In this document: piece after piece, positions 37,131 to 48,300 of the stretch | Layout of the letters: every line of letters begins with the position of its first letter | Numbering within the stretch: position 1 is the stretch's first letter | Source: Bretschneidera sinensis | Taxonomy: Eukaryota; Streptophyta; Magnoliopsida; Brassicales; Akaniaceae | Assembly: GCA_023935145.1 (NCBI GenBank) | Contig: CM043702.1 | Location: 58,167,501-58,231,500 of the forward strand | DNA length: 64,000 nt | Direction of reading: 5' to 3' | Made by a program: the position numbers and the translations under genes | Notes under the pieces: model-generated | Told to the model about the DNA's origin: nothing | Database searches by the model: none | What the model saw: only the letters and a program-made list of their open reading frames with translations

Positions 37131-37913
37131 TGTTGATGTCGTTTACTGTTTGGTGCTGACATGGCTTGTGAGTTGGTATGGGCTGGGATCTGCGTGGCTT
37201 GTGAGCTGGGCTCGGCTCGGGAGCGACTCGGCCTGGGTTCTGCACAAGTGACAAGTATAAACTGAAGGCCCTCGGAAGGAAGGGAGGGGGAGACCTCCGA
37301 AGCTGCTCCGATGCTTAAGTTAGCAACTATTCAGAGGAGGAGTCGTAGGTTCGAGAGAGGAACCGATGACTCTTTAGAAAATCAAGCGGAGTGTGTGTGT
37401 GTCAACCTTAATCTGAAAAATCCCCTTGTCATGTCCATACCTTGGCCTATTTATAGTCGTCTGCTGGTGGAGAGGGTATGATTGCAAGCCTAGGAGAGGG
37501 GACACAATAGGGCGGCCGTAGGGTGGTGGGCGACTATAGGGTGGCTGGTAGGGTTAAAGGTTGTGGAGTGGTTAGTCCCTGTAGGGTGGCTGGTGGGGCT
37601 AAGGGTTGTGGAGTGGCTAGTCCCTGTAGGGTGGCTGGTGGTGGTAGGGGATACCTTGGTGTGGGCCGGCTGGGTCATTATTTTTGGGATTTCTTGCTGG
37701 GCCGTGGAATACACTGAATGTTTGTCCTGGCTGGAGATGTTCATTGAGTCAGCTGGGCTGGATTACCTTTCAGGGGGTCCGAACTTGTCTGGGCCGTAGG
37801 TTTAAGCCGGGTCTGATGTTTGTTTGGGCCAGAACAAGCCTGCTGGGCTTGGTGTTTGTTTGGGCCAGTATTGCTTGGTGTTTGTCTGGGCCAGTGTTTT
37901 TTAGGCCATATCA
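37131..37913 (-). repeat. 3' LTR of the Tat-like element
   Basis: 783-bp LTR. Minus-strand TATA (CTATAAATAG, 37448-37457). Just upstream in transcription lies a 45-bp tandem repeat starting at 37538, 37583 and 37628 (word AGGGTGGCTGG), then repeated TGGGCCAG words at 37800-37900. Open frames seen here on either strand are repeat artefacts. Confidence 0.92.
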
Positions 37914-40900
37914 CAGGCCCCCCGCTCCCTAGTGAATTCGAGGATCCATCCACATGGAGACTCCATCCCAGAGGGGGACCGTCGCTTAGATGTGCTTCTG
38001 GTTCGTCCGGAATTATGGGCAAAGTCGTCTCCACGATGAAGTCGGCCAGGGCCTGGGCCTTGATAGATTGCCTGGGTCGGTAGCGGATATCAAACTCCCC
38101 TAGCTTGACTGCCCATTTTACCATTCTTCCTGAAGTGCTCGGATTGTGGAAGACTTGCCTCAAGGGTTGGTCCGTCAAAAGGACGATAGTGTGCTCTTGG
38201 AAATAAGGCCGGAGTTTTCGGGCGGCTATTACCAGAGCGTAAGCCATTTTTTCAATAGGAGGGTACCTCGTCTCGGCCTCATGGAGAATTCGGCTGACGT
38301 AGTAGATGGGCTTCTTGATACCCTCTTCTTCTCGTACCAATACAGAGGCCACAGTGCTTGGTCTGGTGGATAGGTAAATGAAAAGCTCTTCGTTCGGGAG
38401 TGGTTTGGTCAGAAGGGGTGGCGAACTTAGGTACTTTTTTAAGTCTTCAAACGCCTCTTGGTAGCTCTCGGACCAGATGAAGTTTTTTGCCTTTTTGATA
38501 GCCTGAAAGAAAGAGAGTCATCTTTCTGCCGATTTAGACATGAAACGGCTCAGGGCTGCAATTCGTACAGTGAGTCGCTGGACTTCTTTCACTGACTTGG
38601 GAGGGGCCATGTTGAGGATAGCTTCTATTTTCTCTGTGTTGACCTCTATCCCTCTTTGAGTGACCATGAATCCCAGGAACTTGCCTCCGGTTACCCCAAA
38701 GGCACACTTGGACGGATTCAACCTCATATTATTCTTGCGCAGGACTCCGAAGGCCTCCTCCAGATCGGAATGGTGGTTTCGTGCCTCAGGGCTTTTAACC
38801 AGCATGTCGTCCACATAGACTTCCATATTCCTCCCAATTTGTCTTTTGAATATTTTGTTCACTAACCTCTGGTAGGTTGCCCCAGCATTTTTCAGCCCAA
38901 AAGACATTACCTTGTAGCAGTATAACCCTCGCTCGGTGACGAAGGTGGTCTTTTCTTGATCGGACTTATGCATGAAGATCTGATTGTAACCAGAGTAGGC
39001 GTCCATGAAAGAGAGGAGTTCATGCCTTGAGGTGGCATCCACCATTTGATCGATCCGGGGGAGAGAGAAGCTGTCTTGGGGAAAGCTTTGTTTAAGTTGG
39101 TGAAGTCAATGCAGATGCGCCACTTTTCGCTAGCTTTCTTGACCATTACCACATTAGATACCCACTCGAGATACCTTGCTTCTTTAATGAAACCGGCTTC
39201 CAACAGCTTGTCCACCTCGGCGTTGATGGCCACCTGACGCTCTGGGGTAAAAGACCTCTTCTTCTGAATAACTGGCTTGTATTCAGGGTCTACGTTCAGG
39301 TGGTGCTCAATGGTTTCAGGGTTGACCCCTGGCATGTCTGATGCTGACCAGGCGAACAGATCTTGGTTCCTCCGGAGGAGGCGAAGGAGTTCTTCTCTGG
39401 CCTCCTTTGAGAGGTTTGCTCCTACTTGTATGGTCCGGGCGGGGTCTTCTCCTAGGAGCACAGCGGTTAGTTCCTCGATGGGCCGGCCTCTGGGCGCCTT
39501 CATTTCGTCCCGTAAATCCTCAACCTCAAGTGGTAGGGCCTCGGTCTTTTTCTCTTCTCTGATGGCGCTCAGGTAGTAGGACCGGGAGGCTCTCTGATCC
39601 CCCTTTATCACCCCTACACCTTTGCTAGTGGGGAACTTGACATTCAGGTGATAGGTTGAGACGACGGCTTTTAGCTTGTTGAGGGTGGGCCGCCCAATTA
39701 TCATGTTGTAGGAGGAGGGTTGTTTTACCACAAGGAACGTGGCCCGTACAGTGGCTGTTCTCGGTACTGTCCCGGCTGTTACCAGGAAGACTATGCTTCC
39801 TTCTGGGAAGACTGGGGATCCCCCGAAGCCGTAGAGGGGGGCAGGGGCAGGCTCTAGACGTTTCTCCTTCAGCTCCATGTGCTGATAGGTATCGTGAAAC
39901 AGTATGTCGGCGGAGCTCCCGTTATCGATCAGGACCCGCTGTATCTCGCAGTTGGCCACTAGAAGTGTGACTACTACAACGTCATCATGGGGAATCTGCA
40001 CGTCCTCCAGGTCATCTTCCGTGAAGGAGATCATCGGCTCCGTTTTCCTTTTCTTGTGGAAGCCGCTGACTGAGGCCACGACCCTGGCATATGCTTTACC
40101 ACTCTGCCCCGAATTTCCTCCTGCGGTCGACCCTCCGCAAATCGTTTTGATGATTCGGGTGGTTGCGGGTACTTCCGGCTTCTTCTGGCGGGGCCTTTCC
40201 TGTTCTGTCCTGGGGTATATTCAAGGATTTGTCCTCTCTTGCTGGGGCTGATAAGGGCGTCTGTTATATCTCCTTGGTGACACGGGGTTTTCATGCCTTC
40301 GAGGCCCAGTGAACTCCTTCAGGTGTCCTCGGTTGATGAGTTTCTCAATCTGTTCCTTCAGGTCGTGGCACTCCTCCGTGTCGTGGCCACGACTTTGGTG
40401 GAACCGGCACCACTTCTTGGGGTCTCCTCCAAGGGGCTTCTTGGGTGGCCACTGTAGGACAGACTTGTCTTGAAGCTGCATGAGGACGTCGGTCCTAGTA
40501 GTATTGAGGGGAGTGAAGTTGTCGACCCGAGGGTGGGGCCTATACCTATCCTCTTGGTGAAGTTTTTTGGTCGCTCCTTTCTGAGGGGCAAAGTCTTTCC
40601 TTTTTCTTTCGGTTTCTCCTTCTCTTTCTCTTCTGAAGGCTTGATCGTCCTCCGCCAGCATGTACTTTTCTGCCCGGGCTAGGATTTCGTTCATGTCTCG
40701 GGGCGGGCGCTGGGTTAGCTTGGAGCTAAAGATTCCTGAACTTAATCCGTTTTTGAAGGCCATCACCTAGATGTTGGGATCAAGGTCTGGAATTTCCCAA
40801 GCTGCTGTGTTGAACCGGGAAATGTAAGCCCGAAGCCTTTCTCCCTTATGCTGGATAATGTTGAAGAGGCTTTCCGAGGTTTTCTTGGGCCCCTTGCTGC

Positions 40901-41455
40901 TGAGGAAGTGAGAAGCGAAAGCATAGCTGAATTCTTTGAAATTACCAATGGTTCCTGGCTTTAAGCGCGAATACCAAGTGCCCGCCGCCTTTTCAAGAGT
41001 CAAGGGGAAAGCGCGGCACATGATCTGGTCTGAGTGCCGGTGCAGTACCATCGTCGTTTTGTAGTGCTAGAGGTGGTCCATCGGATCCGTGGTTCCGTCA
41101 TACATTCTAACCTGGGGCATCATGAAGTTTGGCGGGAGAGGGGTTTCTAGGACGCCTTCCGTGAAAGGGGGATCCTGGACGCAGAATTCGTCCATAATAC
41201 TGAGATTCTTGTATCTCAGAGCTGAGTCTATTCTTTCCTGCATTTCCTCAAATCGTCTATCGAGGCTGGGGTTGCCCTTTGAGGTGGAACTTTCTTTGGA
41301 CCGGCTATGGCGCTGTGAGGGCTCAGCACGGGGTTGGTTATGTGCTGAGTCATTCCTGTCTGATGACTCGGCCTCTCCCGGAGCTTGGTAGCGAGGGTGT
41401 GAAGGCTGTCGGCCCCCTTCCAGGACTTGAGCCGCCAGATTGGCTATCATTCTGG
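37914..41455 (-). pseudogene. Tat-like gag-protease-RT-RNase H polyprotein
   Basis: Gag (41450-40221) includes MYDGTTDPMDHL and a zinc-finger-like CRFHQSRGHDTEECH. Protease follows in the same frame after one TGA, with active-site word VLIDNGSSADILF (about 39915). RT contains KWRICIDFTNLNKAFP, LMDAYSGYNQ-type text and YVDDMLVKS (about 38800-38825). RNase H has PIYYVSRILHEAETRYPPIE, and the second RNase H begins WSLHVDGSSN and is cut off. Lesions: in-frame stops at 41067-41069, 40767-40769, 40221-40223 and 38518-38520, and a one-base deletion near 39075. Otherwise the frame is well kept, so the copy died fairly recently. Confidence 0.9.
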
Positions 41456-41752
41456 ACAGTTCTAGGAACTGAGCTTGAGTCGCTGGGGCTTGGAGGTGCG
41501 CAGGGGCTCCCTCGTCGTCTGGGGAGTCGGTTTCAGCAAGGTGGGGACGCTGTTCCCTGGCGGGGGTGGCATGCTCTGGGATTGTTAGAAATCCGGATTT
41601 GGATCGGTGACTGTGAACTTTGCCTTAGATAGGAGCCGAGCTCGCAGCCGGGGCTTCCTTGTTGGCTCTCCTAGCACCGTTCCTTGGTGGCATCGTGACA
41701 GATGAGTTCTTTTACTTCTTCGCTTTTACTGTATCGAGAGATTGTGGTTTCT

Positions 41753-41768
41753 CATAGACGGCGCCAAT
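41753..41768 (-). other. Primer-binding site of the Tat-like element
   Basis: TTGGCGCCGTCTATGAG-type sequence immediately inside the 5' LTR on the minus strand. The wording is typical of Tat elements; the matching tRNA was not verified. Confidence 0.75.
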
Positions 41769-41769
41769 C

Positions 41770-42549
41770 TGTTGATGCCGTTTACTGTTTGGTGCTGACG
41801 TGGCTTGTGAGCTGGTATGGGCTGGGATCTGCGTGGCTTGTGAGCTGGGCTCGGCTCGGGAGCGACTCGGCCTGGATCCTGCACAAGTGACAAGTATAAA
41901 CTGAAGGCCTTCGGAAGGAGAGGAGGGGGAGACCTCTGAAGGCGCTCCGATGCTTAAGTTAGCAACTATTCAGCGGAGTCGTAGGTTCGAGAGAGGAACC
42001 GATGACTCTTTAGAAAATCAAGCGGAGTGTGTGTGTGTCAACCTTAATCTGAAAAATCCCCTTGTCATGTCAATACCTTGGCCTATTTATAGTCGTCTGC
42101 TGGTGGAGAGGGTATGATTGCAAGCCTAGGAGAGGGGACACAATAGGGCGGCCGTAAGGTGGCGGGCGATCATAGGGTGGCTGGTAGGGCTAAGGGTTGT
42201 GGAGTGGCTAGTCCCTGTAGGGTGGTTGGTGGGGCTAAGGGTTGTGGAGTGGCTAGTCCCTGTAGGGTGGCTGGTGGTGGTAGGGGAGACCTTGGTGTGG
42301 GCCGGCTGGGTCATTCTTTTTGGGATTTCTTGCTGGGCCGTGGAATACACTGAATGTTTGTCCGGGCCGGAGATGTTCATTGAGTCAGCTGGGCTGGATT
42401 ACCTTTCAGGGGGTCCGAACTTGTCTGGGCTGTAGGTTTAAGCCGGGTCTGATGTTTGTTTAGGCCAGAACAAGCCTGCTGGGCTTGGTGTTTGTTTGGG
42501 CCAGTATTGCTTGGTGTTTGTCAGGGCCAGTGTTTTTTAGGCCATATCA
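41770..42549 (-). repeat. 5' LTR of the Tat-like element
   Basis: 780-bp partner of 37131-37913 with the same ends, TATA box and 45-bp tandem repeats. It differs by scattered substitutions and small indels near its left end. Confidence 0.92.
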
Positions 42550-42554
42550 CCCAC

Positions 42555-42770
42555 CATTCTTGAAACACTAGAGGTCTGCCAAATTGTTTGCCAAACTTGC
42601 TTTGAATAAGGATATTCAAAGAAACTGTGATCTTTAGTTTTCGAGCACTATTGCACAACACACAGCTTGTCAATCCTAACGCCCTAATTATATTGTCTTT
42701 GCTTGGTGGAAAGTCTGTCAAGGACTGCAAGCTAAGAAATAAAGGAAAACCTTGGGACATGTCCAGAGAA
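42555..42770 (-). pseudogene. LINE-type reverse transcriptase C-terminal (zinc-binding) remnant
   Basis: Minus-strand frame with FPPSKDNIIRALGL, CVLCNSA and TVS wording like the zinc-binding region downstream of plant LINE RTs. It is short and broken and is cut at its right-hand reading side by the Tat-like element insertion. Assignment is by motif resemblance only. Confidence 0.5.
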
Positions 42771-43490
42771 CCAAATTAATTTGAACGAAGGGACAACTAT
42801 CTGTCTCTTAAACCATCCCAAGTGGTTATTGTGTTAAAGTTATCAATAACAATTAAAGTACATGCAATTTATTTAACTTCCTGCATAACCTCCAACCTTG
42901 TAGCAGGCAAATCCCAAGTATTTTGGCTAATAACAAAATCAACAGTTGCAAATTTTGAAATTCTAGAATCATAGATAGTTCTCATTCCATAAGCCTAGAG
43001 CAAAGGTCCCAAAGGTAACTAACAATCATACCAGAAGTGAGTACTTCTGTCAACCGAGTGCCGCATGTAAGGCCTTGCCAAGCCCCTTAAGTGAAGAAGC
43101 TTCTTAAAACCCTTCATTATCAAATATAAAGATTTAGTTAATGTTTATTATTATTGGGTGACAATATTGCCAAAGTTAATTTAGTTAATGCCAAAGCAAA
43201 TATTTTAATTTGACAAAATTACCACAACTTTTAAAAAAGATTGCTTCTAATCTTTTTCCTAACTTAATCAAAAATTACTTCTGATCTCTTCCCTGAATCT
43301 TTAATCTCTTATCTCTTTCTCATCTCCTGAAACTTTAAGCAAGAGATTTTTGTTTGATCATTCTCTCTTTCATCGGGTATTTTTTTCTCTTTCTTTTTAT
43401 CTCTGTTCTCTCTCTTCATGACCATCGGGAGTACCCAACTACTAGGCACTTGAGATGGCAGACTATTTAGATTTGAATTCTGTTATATAT
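42771..43490. other. Non-coding, possible further LINE debris
   Basis: No continuous frame. Sequence to about 43090 may continue the LINE remnant (RNase H part). The remainder is AT- and T-rich with CTCTTTCTC runs. Confidence 0.4.
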
Positions 43491-44260
43491 CTATGGGGAA
43501 ATTACAAAAAAATTATGTGAGGTTAGTCCAAACCTACAACTTCCACATGCTTTTTTTAAATATCTACACTTAGCTACCTTGTTTTATTCACATTTTAAAT
43601 TTTGCATTGCAGATACCCACTTACCATTAGTGTCGTTAGTCAAACGTGAAGTATCTAGTCAAATATGATATCGGGTCATTAAAATTATTTGGAAACGGGG
43701 GTTTAACCTTACCAAGATGAAACATTAATTTGAAAACATTTTTCATTTTTAATTGTTTCTCTCATCTTCTCTAATTGATCTGTAATTTTAGGTTTTCTTC
43801 ATCTTCAATTTTGCGTCGCCGAACTGAAACAACCTTCATTCATCATCCCAGGTAATGAACATCTCTCTTTTTCATCGTCTTTCTTGTTTTTCTTCTCCTC
43901 TTCATCATTGACCCTTCGTGTTCTCTCTTCTTCCTCGTTTGTCTTCTTCCTTATCTCTCTTCTTACTCTTCTATTTTCTTCGTCGTCTCTCTTGTGGGGT
44001 TTTTTATTTATTGTTTTTGGGTTTTCTGGGTTTAATACGATTTATGGGGTTTTCTTTTTTGGGTTTATAAGTTTTATGGGTTTGTGGGTTTATTGGGTTT
44101 GTGAGTATACTAGGTTTTCTGAATTGTTTTGGGGTTTTCTTGGTTTTTCGATTATGGTTGATTAGGTTTTGATTTGATTGGGTTTATGTTTATTTTTGAA
44201 TGAAACTTATTGCCAATATTTTGTGAAAAATTGTGTATTATATTTACAAAGAAATTCATT

Positions 44261-44605
44261 TATGTCTTCTACTAGTGTTAATGAAGATGGTTGGTATCTC
44301 AAGTTCAACAATTTACAATGCAATCGAGGTCGAAGAGCTATTATGAGGACTTTTGAGTCTGAGATAAACAAGAATATATTTTACATTTGCCAGTATAAGA
44401 AATGCACTTTCTTTGATTGGTGTGTTCAGACTATGTAGTGGGGGGAGAAATTCAAACAAAATATCAAAGGATTAGGGAGGACTTTCAATTTGTACATACA
44501 CATCTACATGGTATTAACAGTGGATTTGGGGCCATGAAACTATGTGCAGTTGTTCATCTTTCTTGTAATACTTTCATTTTGATGTTATTTTTGTTGTATT
44601 ATTGA
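44261..44605 (+). pseudogene. GRF-type zinc-finger protein frame within the MULE
   Basis: Starts MSSTSVNEDGW. A GRF-like finger follows: QCNRGRRAIMRTFESEIN, then FYICQYKKCTFFDWC, giving the Cys..Cys..Cys spacing of zf-GRF. The frame then shifts by one near 44415 and continues as DYVVGGEIQTKYQRIRED, ending in a hydrophobic tail (CNTFILMLFLLYY), the layout of small plant GRF proteins with a C-terminal membrane segment. The GRF finger is a nucleic-acid-binding module in other proteins. The frameshift suggests a pseudogene unless splicing restores frame. Confidence 0.6.
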
Positions 44606-44609
44606 AGAG

Positions 44610-45300
44610 TTAGAAGAAGGTGTACTTAGTCTTGATCTTGTTTTTATGGTGTGGATTTTATTATAATCAGTCTATTTTAATCAATGAAATTGAGATAATT
44701 TCTTGGTTTACAGTGTGGTCCTTCATGGGCAATTGTTTACTATGCTTTATATTGGTCTCCATGTGCATATGATACAAAGAAAACATAAAGGGCATCAATA
44801 TCAACACAATGCAATTCCATCTCATCTTAAAAGTTAATAAAGCAATTTTATTTCATCTCAAAAGCCTCAAATACAAGCTATCAATAATTTTTAAACCCAT
44901 TTAATAGCCCTCATTAAGTATCTAAACCCCGTCCATGACTTAACAAACAAATACTCCCATGATAAATAATCCATGTTCACAAAAAACACTATTCCTTAAC
45001 ATTTATATTTAATACCTACATCAGTCCTTATCTGAGAGCAAACCACAAAAAAATATCTAATCTACTTCTAAAGCAGAACTAAGGTCTCCCACTCAACCTT
45101 TCTTGTGTTCCATTTGTGACTCCACTGTGGGGTGTGCTTTGAGTTCTCATATTAGCTCCATAAATGCTTCTCTACAACCAAACAAAACAGTGCAAATCAG
45201 TGATGAAGAAACAAACAACTGTAGTAGATTGCAATAAAAGAAATAAATGTATTCTCTTGACTTTTACCTGACTCCGAGTAACAGGTCTACCACTTCCAAC
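44610..45300. other. Non-coding middle of the MULE
   Basis: Lies between the 3' ends of the convergent frames. AT-rich, no frame of note. Confidence 0.5.
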
Positions 45301-45492
45301 ATCAACAGATCAAGTACTTGTAGCTGTACAAGATCCAACACTTGCAGCCCAATACCTTTCCCTTACCAGTTTATTAGCCATTGCAGCAGCTATACTTGCA
45401 GCAGTTTTGTGACCACTAACACTCTCACTTCCACTAGCCCTATCATTACCTCTACCACCTCTAACAATCCCACTTCCACTAGCCACATAACC

Positions 45493-47895
45493 TCATCCAT
45501 CGCATCTAATAGTCTCACTTCCACTAGCCACATCAGTATCTCCACCACATGCTCTACTATTGCTTTCACCACCTGCAAAACCCTTTCCTTTTCTACCAGA
45601 TCCACCACTTATAACACCTTTTCCTCTTCCACCTATATCACCACTACCTATACCCCTACCACCACCTTTCACACCACCAAGCCTGCTATCACCCATGCCA
45701 CCACTTCTGCCACCAGATATACCAGTAGCCCTATACGAATATTGAAATGTAACTCTATGTTATAAAAATGTAGATATACCAACAGATCTAATGTTTATTA
45801 TAGATGTTAAAAAAAATTTAAAGGAAAAATTTATTTAATCTAGCCAAAAGCTACCTCTCCAGTTGATGCATTGTTGCTAGGCTCATTAGCTAGGGTGTTT
45901 GTAGTGTTAGTTTTCATTTTCTTTACAGAATCTCTTTGGTATGTTCTTTGTTTGTACCCAAACCCATTGCAAGATGTACACCTCACTATTTAAGATCTCT
46001 TTCTCATATTGGATGGAGCCTCCTCACCATCCTCCGTTCTCCTATTCTTTCTTGGCCTTCCACGCAACCTTTGTAGGGGTGGAGGTTGTATATCTTGGTC
46101 AATGTTATATGGGGTTAAATCAGTATTAGGAGGGGCATGGATGCTCTCACTCTAGGCTTCAATCTATGCCTTCAAACTAAAATACTCGTGAAATAGTTCT
46201 CTAGCTCTTCTCTCTTATGCTGCCTAATGAAGATAGTTGCATGTTTGCAAGGCAGCCCAGTCTTAAACCAATAATCACAAGTGCTTATTTTGTCAACCAA
46301 GTTCACTACATACATCACCCCATCCTCTATGACTTGAAATTCATCCCTTCCACATAGGACATAGCTACATGACTTTGTTCTTTTCAATATCTTGTTTAAT
46401 TTCTCCTTGGTCTTTGGTGTTACTTTTTTTTTTTCTCCCAAGTAGCACCCAATCCATACCTCTTGTGGAGCCTACCTGCCAACTTCAATCTAAGACACTC
46501 CAATAGCTCATATACTGATTTGTTCCTAAATTTTGTCACTAAAAATTAAAGGACTTAGTGTGGTTGTTGGTTACTTGATTATTTTTACATGTTCCAACAG
46601 TATTGTGTCTTGCCTAGGTAAGAAGTTTTTCAATTAACCACATGAATGCATGATCTGACTGTGACCTCATGCTTTCTATAGCCTTCAATCAACTGTCTAT
46701 GTAGAAAGCTTTAGCAGCCAACCAGAAATCACCTTTCAATTACAATCAAGGGTGGTTTGCTCTAAATTTTATGTATACATGCCTTGCACAATTCCTATGG
46801 TAGGCATTGGGGAAGAACTTAGTCACAGTATGCTCCAAACACTGCAAACATAAGAGAAATTTGTAAGAGCATTTTATACTAAGTACAAATTAATGTGTAA
46901 TAGTACTTTATATTTAGTTGTAATCACCTTCTATTTGTTTGACATTATTGTCAACTTGTTTCTGGTTTCATCTTTAGTGCATTCATATAGGCACTGACAG
47001 AAAAAAAAGAAACTTCAGTTTTCCTTGCATTCAATCTCCACAATGGTAAATGCTATTGGGAACAAGCCATTGTTTCCAGCTATGTCAACAACAGACAATA
47101 AGATCCCACTATATGGACCCTTGAGGAAGCAATCATCCAACACTAAGGGTCTGCATCCCTTTAGGAACCCCACTTTCAGTACATCATAGCACACAAAAAT
47201 CCTCTTAAATACAAGGGCTTTAGTAAGGTCTTCTCTATCATGAACTTGAATCCTCACTACTATACCAGGATTCCTGTCTATAAGTAGTTGTGCAAATTTG
47301 TACAGTTTTCCATAAAACTTAGCACAATCCCCATGAACATCACCTTTGACCTTCCACTTATTTATGTATAATTGCATGAAATGTGGGTTAACTCTATACC
47401 GTCTACTAATTGTGTCCCTTAGCAAGTCATAACTATCTATGGAACATTTGCTTCTGGTTTCTTTAACATTCTCACACAATTATGAACACCATTCAATATC
47501 TTCACCATAAATGTTATGCCATTAGGTGTCAATGATGCATGGATTCTCCAAGGGCACCCATCTACCTTACATTCATCACATACCCTCCTTTGATCATTAA
47601 ATATCATTTTGAAGCAAAATCCACCAACAACACGATACTTAATTAGGGTCTCCCTGAATTCCTTAATACTAGGGAATATATGCCCCACCTCAAATTCTAT
47701 TTTTCCATCTCTTGTTATTGCAAATTGTTTCCCCTTAATTTTCATGGTACTCTCAAAGATCTTCTTCTTCCTCTTACTTGGATCATAATTATAGCAATCA
47801 GAATCATCAATGACATAATCATAGCTACAATCAAAGCCATAATCATTTAGCTCCTTATCTTCTTCACCATCGTTTTGGGGGAAAACATGCAACAA
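45493..47895 (-). pseudogene. MULE transposase (MURA-like), inactive
   Basis: Minus strand. N-terminal MuDR-type DNA-binding domain at 47895-47437 (GKQFAITRDGKIEFEVGHIF, FCFKMIFNDQRRVCDECK, CPWRIHASLT). Transposase core at 47479-47015 with the first catalytic Asp in PLVLDDCFLKGPYSG. The block that should carry the second Asp is missing before PNAYHRNCARHVYIKF (about 46765-46815). The SWIM finger TCDYWFKTGLPCKHA is at about 46240-46285, then RGRPRKN, a degenerate zinc knuckle (CTSCNGFGYKQRTY) and a Gly/Arg-rich tail near 45493-45696. Several stops (e.g. within 46500-46800) confirm it is dead. Confidence 0.85.
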
Positions 47896-48300
47896 ATTTT
47901 ATTCCACGCAAAGTAGGAATGATAGGGATAGAGGATCAAGTAATTTACAAGAAATTTTGAAAAGAAATGGTTAAATTTCTTACCAGTTTTAAATCGCGCG
48001 AATTCCTTCGTTGCTCAGTTTTCCTTCGAGCGAAATGTCAAATTCCCTTCGAGCCAAATCTAGAGAAACTTCAAGAATCACAATCTATATGGTGATTTCG
48101 GCCTATGATTAATTTTGCAACATTTAAGAAACAAACGATTTTAATAGATTTTAGGTTTTCTGAGAATAAGAATGATGAGAAAGAGAGTGAGGAGATAGAA
48201 AATTGTTTTTTCAGAGTAAATGTTGACTTCCATATATTTATATGAGGGTAACGATGACATTTTTGATAGTAGTATGCTCTATAAGCCAATAACATTTGAT

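Larger units (their letters stand above)
37131..42549 (-). mobile_element. Tat-like Ty3/gypsy element, integrase deleted
   Basis: Left LTR 37131-37913 and right LTR 41770-42549, both TGTTGATG...GGCCATATCA, with exact target duplication CCCAC (37126-37130 and 42550-42554). The primer site on the minus strand adjoins the right LTR (TTGGCGCCGTCTATGAG, about 41753-41768). The polypurine tract (AGGGAGCGGGGGGCCT on minus) adjoins the left LTR. Gag, protease, RT and RNase H read right to left. The frame then runs from the beginning of a second RNase H straight into the polypurine tract, so integrase is absent and the element is only 5.4 kb. LTR copies differ at a few percent of sites by eye. Confidence 0.92.
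43496..48300. mobile_element. Decayed Mutator-like element (MULE) with two convergent frames
   Basis: The left terminal region begins near 43496 (GGGGAAATTACAAAAAAATTATGTGAGG), similar in type to plant MULE terminal repeats. A MURA-like transposase reads leftwards from 47895, and a GRF zinc-finger frame reads rightwards from about 44261, so the two converge on a non-coding middle (44610-45300). No matching right terminal repeat was found; the right limit near 48300 is a guess from where related sequence stops. Confidence 0.6.

Noticed and set aside
37490..37932. Several open frames in the Tat-like LTRs (also 42126-42435)
   Set aside because: They arise from the 45-bp tandem repeats in the LTR and occur on both strands.
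39277..41632. Plus-strand frames of 63-117 codons across the Tat-like element
   Set aside because: Antisense shadows of the GC-rich gag-pol frame.
45247..45765. 172-codon Ser/Thr-rich frame on the plus strand
   Set aside because: It is the complement of the Gly/Arg-rich tail region of the minus-strand MULE transposase; the repetition comes from low-complexity sequence.
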